From NCBI GenBank assembly GCA_022661535.1, contig JAKULF010000007.1, positions 2,728,001 to 2,792,000 of the forward strand: a stretch of DNA of 64,000 nucleotides, read 5' to 3'. The translations under genes were made by a program, and so were the position numbers. The notes under the pieces were generated by a model that was given only the letters and a program-made list of their open reading frames with translations, made no database searches and was not told where the DNA came from. This DNA comes from Eutypa lata (taxonomy: Eukaryota > Ascomycota > Sordariomycetes > Xylariales > Diatrypaceae). Positions 35,063 through 45,113 of this stretch are shown piece after piece (position 1 is the stretch's first letter; each line of letters opens with the position of its first letter).

Positions 35063-37518
35063 TTATGCGACGGTCCTGAAGGTATTTTCGGGCCTTTCCA
35101 TAATTATCTGGTCGATGGCGTTCTGTAGGGCTCGGTGTCAGTTTTATCCACCGTTGGTATATGAGTTGAAAGATGTAACAGGTTAGGTAACTAATAGGAC
35201 TTACCCAATCGACCAGTTGGGGGTCGCTTAGGACGTTATCCAGAGGCAAGGTGTCCGAGAAGTCCAAGGAGAAATCCATAGCGTGCATTAGAGATGTCTG
35301 GTCGAACATGCGTCTGGGGATAGAAGGTTCAGACGGGCCGTCATTATTAAGCAGGCTGGCCAGCGAGCCGTCTCGCACCTCCGGTTGGGGTCGAAGTGGT
35401 GGCGGTGCGGGTGCCTTCGCCTGAGGTTCTTGTAACGATATCTTCCGCAGAATTGCGCCTACAACCTTCGTAGCATGCGCTGCCTCTCTAGAATCGTGCT
35501 TCCTCGCCGACCAGATCTTATACGATGTTCCAAGAGCTTTCAATTTCCGGGAACGATCCTCGGGACTCCTAGGGCGTTAGCAAGCGATGATAATATCAAG
35601 TTCGAATATGACCTACCTGCTTGGTACATGCTCAGTCAGGTCGAGACAGAGTATCATCGACGCGATCAAGAAGTCATGTATACTCAACGACGAAAGCATA
35701 TATTTGTCATCGAATAGGCGACCACCTGGGCGGCCTTCTTCCTCGTATTCTGCATGGAGCTCAAGGATCCGAAGCGCCGCATCTCGAGAAGTGTTACGTG
35801 AAACACTGTACGTGGGATTATCCTTTTCGCGGTTCAGATATGGTCTGTGGAGTACACAGAGGCTCTTTAGGTACATCATCTCCAGCATTAGACGATGCAT
35901 AATATCCGGGGTGGTGTCTGTGAAGCTGTAAGAGCGTATGGAGCGGATTTGCAGGGCTGGCGGTAACTGATTTCGGGACCTGTGAATTTCTTCATCGAGT
36001 TTAAGGATCTCGTCATATGGAACAGGACGTATCGCCATTGAGTGGCGTATCACGCGACGCAGGAGCCGACACAGCCTTGACTTGTAACTCAAGTACAATA
36101 TTGCGGTAGGCTCGCTTGCTGGCCGGGGCGAGGGTAACACCATGGTATTCTCATCAAAGTCTGAATCATACAGGTTTCCAGGAGAGTCTGTATCGCACTC
36201 GTCATCTCTTATGATCGGCGGTATCCCGAGGGAAAATGAGAAGAGCACATCGAATGTTTCAATGAAGAACCATAGGCGGCGGCGAATCTCGCCCTCAAAG
36301 GGCGTCACGTTCGCAAGATATTTTGGATCTCTGTGGTATCCCATGCGTTGCGCGAGCCTAGCTAGAAGGCCAAATTTAGCCCACAACCCCAAAGTGACAT
36401 CTCTTGCCTTCTGCATCTCCGTATAATTGTGCAGCATGAGAGCTTCAATAGAATAGGGCTGCCCCGATAGATAGTTTCCGGAGACAATGCATTCCACGGC
36501 CAGCGCCGAGAGATTTTCCAATGGGGTTAGTTCGGGGTCCTTGTTAAGATCTTCCCCCTTTGCCACGCTAATGGAGCATGCGACAAGTAATATAGATGCC
36601 AAGCAACTTATCCATAACAGGCTGACTGACGAGGTGTCCTTCCAGAAGCCATCGTACTCTCGTTGAAACTTGCTGGTGTGAATGTATGGCGCGGCAGTGA
36701 ATCTTGACCTAAAATAGAGTAATACAAGCTGGTCTGTCCGGTTTCGAGAAGGTAGGCGAGCGACAGCCTGCTCATGAGTTATACTTGCTTGCCTACCGAA
36801 GATAAGATCTGGAGAATCTGCTATCCAGGGTTGCCATGTATGAGGGGGTGGAGAAGGGCTTGGGGGCATATCAGGTTCCGATTCAATGAGGCCCCGGATA
36901 TCGTGGATGCTTTCTAGAATCGACGCCCAGTGGGTAGTCCCGACGTAGCTGCTATCAGCAATTTGTGTTGTCGGCCCTAGGCGCCCAGGTTGACCAGGAG
37001 GTGGAGGAGGTCCAGGGGGTCCGGGAGCGCTTGGTGGTGAGCTAAGGTCAGAATGGGTCTCAACGTCGGTCCGCTGTTCAGAGCTTGGCGGACTTTCAAG
37101 TGCACTTGTTCGGGCCTGTGTATCATATACGAGACCATTCACCATATCCTCCAGTTTCTGGAGACGGACCTGAAGGGCAGGGCGGGATACATGATCATGT
37201 TTTTGACGTGGGTCTGCATGCGGCTTAGATTCAGCACGAGGTTTACGAGCGGCCCTTGGCGCATACTCGCAAAAGTTGGCCTCGCCGCTCTTGACACACC
37301 TCTCACATGGCTGCTGCCGGTCACATTTCACCTTTTGAGGGGGGTCAGATCAGCTTAGGCCCTATGTAAATGATTATAGTGGTTTTACAGACTTTCCGCG
37401 TGCGACATAAAAGGCACGACACTGGCGGGCGGTTGCGTTTCTGGATCTTCCGCTGAGAACCCTCGTCGGGTTGTGCGCGAAAGACGCTTGTCGCAAAATG
37501 ACCGGGCCGACCGTCCAT
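35063..37518 (-). CDS. Zn2Cys6 transcription factor with fungal-specific TF domain
   Basis: Four exons on the reverse strand (37393-37518, 35617-37331, 35205-35568, 35063-35122) give 754 residues. Joining exons 1 and 2 completes the zinc cluster: C35-x2-C38-x6-C45-x5-C51-x2-C54-x8-C63, with RNRPPVSCLLCRTRK before the splice and VKCDRQQPCERC after it. A short coiled-coil dimerisation helix follows (LQVRLQKLEDMVNGLV). The fungal-specific regulatory domain (PF04082 type) occupies residues about 190-480 (YFRSRFTAAPYIH; GLWAKFGLLARLAQRMGYHRDP; EIRRRLWFFIETFDVLFSFSLG). The C-terminal part is Pro-rich then acidic/hydrophobic (MDFSLDFSDTLPLDN), a likely activation region. Introns are 61, 48 and 82 bp; the last exon adds only 19 residues and is the least certain. 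It diverges from the MDR oxidoreductase, and control of the neighbouring metabolic genes is plausible but unproven. Confidence 0.85.
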
Positions 37519-38559
37519 GGTTTTGTCCGGGATAGCCGGCGATAACGCCTGACGGTGGAAAGATTTTGACTCGCGAACTAAGACTGTAACTACCTAGGTA
37601 GACACACTCGGCCTCCAATGTAAGTGGTATAGAATAGTCCTGAACTTGACCGACGGGACTTAAGATGATCCCGATTGGGATGAGAGTCCGACAATCATGT
37701 ACGATGAACAATGGGGGTGCAATGGCATAGCTCTCAGTTAAGTCAAATTGATATCGTCGGTGGTAGTCGGCATTATGATGAGTCCGTACCCATATGTCCG
37801 GTTATCGAATGGGAATTGGGAGGAAATAACTAACCGACCGACCTGATCAAAGCTTTTTTTTCACTTTCAATCAACAAGGTCAGACAGACAAGCAGGTCTT
37901 AGCCCCAACAAAGTGCCAAGGGAGGAACGATTAGGACCTCGCATACCAACGGACTTTCCTCGGTGGAGATAACTAAGGAATTATGATATTTCTAAGATGG
38001 GTTAAGTGCTAATAACTGTTATGTACCTATGTACATATGCTATACGTAGTATCCATATTGATGCCCCTTTTAGGTAACTACATGGAACTAATCCGATCTT
38101 GTATTAGTCTAGTTACTTCGTAGTTAAAGGATGACTTCTAACACAACACTGGGCTCAGTATCCCCGAATCGCGAAGTCGCACGACTGGGCAAGTAGGATT
38201 ATTACTATAAACAGCTCGATGCAATGATATTACCACCGGAGCACGGCCTCGGGGACCTCCGTATAGAGTGTTCGAACGGCCTATCTATGCTCCGTATTCT
38301 GGAGATAAGGCCTTCAACGTAAGCAGTCTCTGAAGTGCATTGGAGAGGTTATAGGATACGGTACAACTCAGACGCCGAGTTCAGCGCTTCCGTAAGATGA
38401 GACGGGCGCTGAATTGGATATATAAAGCCTTGACATCAAGCGTTGCATTCCTCAAAATAAGTCGAATAAATCAAGCCATTCAGTCAGTCAGACAATCTTC
38501 CTGAGACCATATTATTCATCAATCTTTCTATTACCTATTCACAAGTATTCAGATAAAAT
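37519..38559. promoter_or_regulatory. Divergent promoter region between Zn2Cys6 regulator and MDR oxidoreductase
   Basis: A 1.04-kb spacer between start codons pointing away from each other. A TATATAAA box at 38419-38426 lies 134 bp before the oxidoreductase ATG. Several CGG/CCG triplets, the half-sites usually read by Zn2Cys6 proteins, occur near 37545-37560, 37797 and 38236-38270. Confidence 0.6.
38419..38426 (+). promoter_or_regulatory. TATA box of the MDR oxidoreductase gene
   Basis: TATATAAA, 134 bp before the ATG at 38560, in a position that fits a leader of about 100 nt. A strong TATA box is typical of an inducible gene. Confidence 0.6.
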
Positions 38560-39672
38560 ATGTCCTCCGCCAAGTCTTTAATTGTTCCTTCCGTCTCGTC
38601 TCCTCTCTCCTTGAAAGTCGAGAGCAGCTCAATACCAGAAGCCAAACTAGGTACAGCCGTCGTAGAAGTCCTTGCCTCTGTTATCGGTCCTGGCTATGGA
38701 TTTTTGCTGTCGACCCCTGTTCCGCATTTCAGCTTCCCTACCCCGAGCATCTGGGGCAATAACGCTGTTGGACGAGTGGTGTCAGTCGGCCCTGACGCCA
38801 CCAAGCTCAAGAAGGGCCAACTAGTCTTTGTCGAAGCATATATCGAGGCTAAAGATGATCCCGAAATTGGTATCATTATGGGGTTGATGGATGGGGGCTC
38901 GGAGAAATCAAAGAAGCTAGCAAACGAGGCCTGGCGCAACGGCACCTGGACCACGCACGCCGTCGTGCCAATAGAGAATGCGACCCCCCTGGATGAGGAT
39001 GTGTTGTTTGGCAAGTTTGGATATGATGTTGCCGAACTTGCCTATCTCACCCGCTTCAGTGTCGTGTACGGAGGGATGTCCGCTATGGGTGTGAAGCCTG
39101 GTGAGACGGTGATCGTTGGCCCTGCGACTGGCCAATTTGGTGGGGCGGCTGTAGAAGTTGCTTCTGCTCTCGGTGCTAAAGTCATTGCCCTCGGACGAAA
39201 CACCGAGGTCCTATCAAACCTCAAGGCAACTTTCCCGCGGGTCGAGACGGTGGTCCTGTCTGGTGACGTTGAGAAGGACACCACCGCTATCCAAGCTTTT
39301 GGCCCAGCCGATGCGTTTATTGACTTTTCACCTACCATGGCAAAGAAGATCACACACATTGATAGTGCAATCCGTGCCCTACGACGCCGCGGAAGAGTGG
39401 CGCTGATGGGTGGTGCATACGTGGACGTTACTATCCCCTATTGGTTCATCATGTTGAACAGCCTTGAGATCAAGGGTCAATGGATGTACACCCGCCAGGA
39501 GATGAGGGAAGTCGTGAGATTGGTTGAAACCGGGCTTTTGAAACTGGGCAAGTCTGTAGGCCACAAGGTGCAGGGGGCGTTCACTTTGGATGAGTGGCAG
39601 GCTGCATTGGAGACCGCGGCAAAGTACCCTGCATGGGGAAACCAAGTTGTATTCACACCGTCAGGCCACTAG
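38560..39672 (+). CDS. Medium-chain (MDR) NAD(P)-dependent oxidoreductase, zinc-free type
   Basis: An intronless gene of 370 residues in the alcohol dehydrogenase/quinone reductase superfamily. Residues 1-150 are the GroES-like catalytic fold (WGNNAVGRVVSVGPDATKLKKGQLVFVEAY). Residues about 155-310 are the Rossmann fold, with the dinucleotide loop GPATGQFGGAAVEVASALG at about 187-206 and LGRN where the cofactor ribose binds. The zinc-ligand pattern of classical ADHs (Cys near residue 45, GHE, four structural Cys) is absent, so a quinone- or enoyl-reductase-like or related hydride transfer is more likely than zinc-dependent alcohol oxidation. The substrate is unknown. It sits between a Zn2Cys6 regulator and an FMN monooxygenase, where a reductase role in the same pathway is possible. 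Confidence 0.88.
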   Translation: MSSAKSLIVPSVSSPLSLKVESSSIPEAKLGTAVVEVLASVIGPGYGFLLSTPVPHFSFPTPSIWGNNAVGRVVSVGPDATKLKKGQLVFVEAYIEAKDDPEIGIIMGLMDGGSEKSKKLANEAWRNGTWTTHAVVPIENATPLDEDVLFGKFGYDVAELAYLTRFSVVYGGMSAMGVKPGETVIVGPATGQFGGAAVEVASALGAKVIALGRNTEVLSNLKATFPRVETVVLSGDVEKDTTAIQAFGPADAFIDFSPTMAKKITHIDSAIRALRRRGRVALMGGAYVDVTIPYWFIMLNSLEIKGQWMYTRQEMREVVRLVETGLLKLGKSVGHKVQGAFTLDEWQAALETAAKYPAWGNQVVFTPSGH

Positions 39673-40143
39673 TTTACGGCGTGTCATATTTACCACAGCT
39701 GGTTGTGGCTCAAGCTTAAAGCGTTATTCGACATGGGGCTTCCGTTGTGTGTTTTGGATATCATCTACACGCTGTAGATATAGCTATTCAATTACCTATT
39801 ACCAATCTTTCGAGCCTATTCCGGCGTTGGTAGGGTATATTGGAATAATTATTTATTCTCCAATCCTATCTTTAACCACTCTACTACATTCCCCCCTAAA
39901 AAACAATGTGTTAACAAGCTAAGACTTTATCTTAGCCAAAGTTCTTAGGCATGTTCTAATCACGGAAGCGTTTATAGTACGATCGGAGGAAAATATAATA
40001 AATTTCATAAGGTATTAAATCCTATAATAATATAACACTAAAGGTCGTTAACATGTGGAAAATTACACAATTAGGATAACCCATACCTGTCGGTAGGATA
40101 CATATCCCGAAACCCACACTGTTGAGTAAGAAGCCACATGAGG
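39673..40143. other. Convergent 3' region
   Basis: The MDR oxidoreductase and the FMN monooxygenase end toward each other 471 bp apart. The spacer is AT-rich and shows no gene. Confidence 0.65.
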
Positions 40144-41935
40144 CTATTCGTCTATCTTCCACTTGAACTGATAGCCGGGATGATCATCAAGAAGATGGGG
40201 CTGGCCGAAGAAGACTTCCCTAGCCGTGGCTCCTTCTTTCTTGACGCCGGTCCTAAACCTCCCCCTTGCCTGCAATTCGGGAATCACCCACTGAGCAATA
40301 TCTTCAAACGAGCCAGGGTTCGTTATATGTGCAAGGTTGAACCCATCGACCCCTGTAATGTCAGCCCACCTTTCGAGCTCATCGACAACAGTCTTCGGGC
40401 CTCCAATGATCTTAGGCCTAGACGTGCGTAGAATCGTGTCAGCTAATAATCATCTCCTTCGTACTGAAGGACGAAACAAACACGACGTTTGAGGGGGGGG
40501 GGGCTCCAGATGCATAATTGGTGAAAGATCGTAGACTATTGTCTCCCAGATCGACCTAAAATAAAGGGGCGGTGGCGTACAAAGGGGAAAAAGCAAGAAG
40601 GCAACTTACATCATACCACCCAGCAGCAGGAACTCAGCAATCCTCGCCTTAGTCCAAGACAGTCCCTCACTACCCGGCACAACACTTGACCAGCGGTTGA
40701 CTATAGACCGAATGGCCGGCTTATCCACGAAACGGAAGTCCTCGTCATCGCCATAAGCCGAAAGATCGTGACCAGTCCAGCCACCGAACAGCGCCAGCGC
40801 GCCCTCGCGATCACCATACGACAGCAGCTCCTCGTACTTAGCGTGCGCCCTCTCGTCCGTCTCGTCAACAATAACGCACACGCCCGTGAAGATCTTGATG
40901 TGGCTCGGGTCCCTGCCGAACTTCTCCTTTGCCGTCGCCCGCAGCGCGTCGACCGATGCTTTCACGAGCTCGGGCAGCTGCGCCCCCATGAACACCGCCT
41001 CGGCGTGCTTGGCGCCGAACTCCGTCCCGGCCTTAGATGTCCCCGCCTGGAACAGGAACGGCGTCCGCTGCGGCGAGGGCTCGCAGATGTGCGGGCCAGG
41101 GACCTGGAAGTACTTCCCCTTGTGGTGGATCGGGCGCACGCGCCCGGGAACGGCGAACTGTCCGCTCGCGAGGTCGCGGGGTGCGGCGTCGTCGCGCCAG
41201 CTGCTCTCCCAGAGCTTTGTAGTTGTTATTGCACGCATGTTAATTTCAACTTTCCCTTCTTTTTTTTTTGGGTGCTCTCTTCCACCCCTTAAGAAAAAGA
41301 ATTCTGCCTGAAATCATACCGCGGGGGAAAGTGAACTAACTAACTAACTAACTTACCTTGTAGACGACATCCATGTACTCCCCAGCAATCTGATAGCGCT
41401 CGTCGTGCTCGATCTGCGTCTCGAGGCCGAAGTTCCGCGCGGCGCTCTCGAGGTACGACGTCACGATGTTCCAAGCAACCCGGCCCTCGGCAAGGTGGTC
41501 GACGGTGGAGAAGCGGCGCGCCAGCGCGTAGGGCGCATCGTACGTGGTGCTCGCCGTGACGCCGAAGAGCAGGTTGCGGGTCGCGGCGGCCATGGCCGGG
41601 ACGGCGTAGAGCGGGTCGTTGACGGGGAACTGCGCGCCCGCCGCCAGGGCCGGGTCGACGTTGGACGGGCCCTTGTAGACGTCGTAGGGCCCCAGCGTGT
41701 CCGCGATGAACATGGCGTGGAAGCCGGCCTGGTCCAGCGTCTGCGCCAGCGACGTCCAGAAGCTCAGCTTGTTGTAGTCGGCTGTCTTGTTCCGCGGGTG
41801 CTTCCACAGACCCGGTGACAGGTGGCCCGGCGTCGTCATGACGAAGGCGTTCAGGAGCAGCTCCTTGCGTGGCTTCTGGTGGTCGCCGCCGCCACCGCCA
41901 CCGCCGTTGTTGGCGTCGCTCTGCGTGGACGCCAT
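40144..41935 (-). CDS. FMN-dependent monooxygenase, NtaA/SnaA/DszA family (bacterial luciferase-like)
   Basis: Three exons on the reverse strand (41357-41935, 40610-41214, 40144-40417), with 142-bp and 192-bp GT...AG introns, give 485 residues. Members use reduced flavin supplied by a separate reductase to oxygenate small N- or S-containing organics (nitrilotriacetate, dibenzothiophene sulfone, alkane sulfonates). The family is easily followed: LLLNAFVMTTPGHLSPGLWKHP, FHAMFIADTLGPYDVYKG, VAWNIVTSYLESAARNFGL, then YKLWESSWRDDA across splice 1, HKGKYFQVPGPHICEPSPQRTPFLFQAGTS, and IGGPKTVVDELERWADITGVDGFNLAH after splice 2, ending DDHPGYQFKW. A Gly-rich run follows the N-terminal Met. Intron 2 holds an 11-G/C homopolymer (40493-40503). 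The gene diverges from a DUR3-like transporter. Relatives are common in bacteria, so an old transfer origin is possible, but introns show long residence. Confidence 0.88.
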
Positions 41936-42672
41936 CTTTAGTGAGTGAGATATGTGCGGTAGGTAGGCACGCTGACGTTGTCAATCCCAAGGCTCGCTCG
42001 CTTGTTATATCGCAATCCTGGGGAGGATATCTCGCGTGATGAGCTAATAGTGTCTTCTTCGAAAGGGAAACCTCCGTGGTCAAGTAAGTAGCCCAATGAA
42101 CGGCAAGGGACTTAGGTTCCGAAATGTTGGTTACGACACGGTAGGGTCAAAGCACGTTTCCCACTATTTTATACCTGTAGCAGGCTGGCCGGCGCCTCTT
42201 ATCACTGTAGGGGTGGAGATGTCGTTCCGGGAACCTGGCGAAATGGAGTTGTGCTGTTGGAGGGGGCCCCGATTTTTCAAGGCTTTCCATCATCGCTCGG
42301 TGCGATTGCGTGACAACGGTATCGGCAAGTTCCCCCGATCTTGATACTATTTCTCATTGGAGAATTGCTGCAGGGCCCGGAAAACGGTAGCCGCATATAA
42401 TAAGGCGGCGTTGCTTGAAGGGAACCCTAGGTAGCGTTCTGGTCGTCGTCGTCTACTACCTACTCCCACTTGAGTGTTACCTTCGGGCTGTTGTGAATAA
42501 CCTGACAAGTTGCTGTAAAATTTGAATAAGCTCATAATTATAATGCTGAATATGGAATACTCACTGATTATTACTGTTGGACCAAACATTATTTGATTTG
42601 GAACTTTATCGTGTCATTTAATCTGGCAACAGCTTGCTTGATTAAGTAACTTGAGTGTCAGGTTAGTTAACC
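41936..42672. promoter_or_regulatory. Divergent promoter region between FMN monooxygenase and DUR3-like transporter
   Basis: A 737-bp spacer between two start codons facing away from each other. It contains GATA-type sites (GATAAG, reverse strand, 42198-42203; CGATAA near 42605), which in fungi often mark nitrogen-regulated genes, and a TTCCGGGAA palindrome near 42225. The sites are short and could occur by chance. Confidence 0.5.
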
Positions 42673-45113
42673 ATGTCGGGCAACGCGTTCGAAATAAGCC
42701 TTCTTAGCCAAGGCGTAGGCTATGGCGTTGTGATTGGGTTAGGCATTCTCTTCGCCGTAGTCATTCTCCTCGCTGTGAGATTCCAGAAGGAGTATCTTGG
42801 AGAGGACTCAGGGGAGTCTGAGATGTTTATGGTGGCAAATAGGACGGTTGGTACTGGTAAGTCCAAACCTTAGACCCCTTATGAGCCAGTCACTTACAAT
42901 CAGCAGGTCTAACATGTTCGGCCGTGTTCTCAAGTTGGATGTGGATCAATGAAACCGTGTTCTCCTCTGTCCAAGGTTATAAATTTGGTGTTGCTGCACC
43001 GCTTTGGTTCGCTACTGGTGTCTCGTTTCAGATATCCCTTATGGCAGTCCTGGGTGTCTTGGTCAAGATCAGAGTTCCGAACGCGCATACTTCGCTCGAA
43101 ATCATACGACTCCGTTATGGAAAGCTGGGCCACTTCACGTTCATCATACTCAACCTGATCAATAATATCGTGGGTTGCGCCTCCATGATCGTGACGGGTT
43201 CTCAGCTCTTAGTTGGGTTGACAGGTATAAATCTTGCTGCGGCAACGATTTTGATCCCAGTTGGAGGTATGTAAGCGATGGAGCTCATCCATAACTTCTG
43301 GTCACTAATAATAGTGTGCTATAGTCGTTCTATATACGGCCGTAGGGGGCTTAAAGGCGACCTTCCTAACGGACTTCCTGCACACGACTATCGCTCTCAT
43401 CTTGATCGTGTACTTCACTCTTTCTGTATTGACCCACGAGAAAGTGGGTGGGCTTGATGGCCTATATGATCAGCTACTAGCTACTGCCGACGACAACTAC
43501 GTCGAAGGCAACTATCAGGGTTCTCTCCTATCATTCAAGAGCAAGGGCGCAATAATATTCGGCATCATTCTTAAATTTGGAAACCTAGCTCTTGTGGTTA
43601 TGGTGAGCTCAACAACCATCTTCAGATCTTTCACCCCGTGCTGACTTCAAGGTTTTCAAGGATACCGCATTTTGGCAGAAGTCCTTCGCTGCCGAGGTTA
43701 ATGCTACGGTTCCCGGATATAACCTTGCCGCCCTAGCCATTTTCGCCGTCCCCTGGGCTATGGGTACTGTTATGGGACTCACCGCGCGGGCCTTCCAGAA
43801 CACTTCCGCCTATCCGTTTTTGCCAAACGGGTTCTCGACGGCACAGGTAAACGCCGGCTACGTGATGCCGTACACAATCCACGCTTTCCTAGGTGCGGGA
43901 GGTAGCGCCGGAATGCTTCTGCTGCTCTTCATGGCCGTAACAAGCACAGTGTCGTCTTCTATGATCGCCGTGAGCAGCATATTAGCGTACGACATCTATC
44001 GAACGTACGTCAATCCGCGGGCGACAGACCGGCAGACGGTCACAGCTAGCCACCTGGGTGTATTACTACATGGCGTCGTCATCACGGGCATCACATTGGC
44101 ACTCAATTACGCCGGAGCCAATATCAATTGGTTGTCGTACACGATGAATATGCTCAAGTGTCCGGGTATTTTTCCGTTAATTTTTACTATCCTATGGAGC
44201 CGGCAGTCCAAGGCCGCAGCCGTTGCGGCCCCTATTGGCGGCATGATCGTAAGTAATTTGATTTCGTTTCCATTGTGCCTATTTATAATCTGTCCAGCTA
44301 CTGAAAGGGGCTTGCCCTAGAGAAGAGAGCTCCCGACTAACTCCCACATTTCGCCCAAATATATATAATGAAGATTGTTAACTCTAGATACTGCAGTGCG
44401 GCCTCGCTATTTGGCTCAGCACCACATACAAGATCTATGGCGTGATCAACATGACGACCACGGCGCAGGCCGAGCCTTGCCTATACGGTGTCCTGACAGC
44501 CACGTTCGCTCCCGTCCTCTTCTCCGTCCTGATTTCGTATCTTGGCCCGAAGGAGGTCTTCGACTGGAATGAGTTCCTACGCATAGAGCTAGTCAAGGAC
44601 AACGACAAAGAAGGTGAAAAGGGACCCTCGGCAGGCTCGGGATCTAGGAGTTCGACGCCCGGACCGGACAATAAGAAAGATAAGAGCGATATACAATCAA
44701 CAACCGCCGAAACGATTTTCAGGGGGACGCCAGAAGACACAGACATGGAAAAGGCAAAGTCCCCACAGGTAGCTTCCTCCTCGGTTTCCTCGATCGCCGA
44801 GCCGGTGCATCCGTTCGACGCCGAGACGCTCGCGGTTTTGTACCGGTGGTACAAGATCGCATGGGTATTCCTCGCGTTCATCGTGGGCGTGACCTTCGTC
44901 GCGTGGCCATTACCGCTGTACCGAGACTACATCTTCCCGCCGAAGTTCTTCGGCGGGTGGATCACCATGTCGATCGTGTGGCAATTCTTCGCACTTGGCG
45001 CCGTGGTCGTCTACCCGGTCTACGACGGCTGGGGGGAGATCTCGAAGGTTGTCCGCGGTCTATGGGGGACGTATTTTAGAAAAAGCAGTAGTACACCTAC
45101 TACTGTACGATGA
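42673..45113 (+). CDS. dur3: DUR3-like solute:sodium symporter (urea/polyamine type)
   Basis: Five exons (42673-42856, 42907-43266, 43325-43602, 43661-44248, 44397-45113) give 708 residues. DUR3 proteins are plasma-membrane SSS-family proton/sodium symporters for urea and polyamines. The family pattern is clear: LLSQGVGYGVVIGLGILFAV (TM1), VGTGLTCSAVFSSWMW, IRVPNAHTSLEIIRLRYG, VVLYTAVGGLKATFLTDFLHT, VVMDTAFWQKSFAAEV, SSSMIAVSSILAYDIYRTYVNP and the late membrane spans after a hydrophilic loop of about 110 residues. About 14-15 membrane segments are visible. Two acceptor choices are ambiguous: a CAGCAG tandem before 42907 and two AAG sites 9 nt apart before 43661; both alternatives keep frame. 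The exact substrate may differ from urea. Divergence from the FMN monooxygenase suggests uptake of that enzyme's substrate or a nitrogen product. Confidence 0.88.

Noticed and set aside
38560..39672. A classical zinc alcohol dehydrogenase
   Set aside because: The catalytic Cys/His-Glu and structural four-Cys zinc ligands are absent, so only the general MDR fold is claimed.
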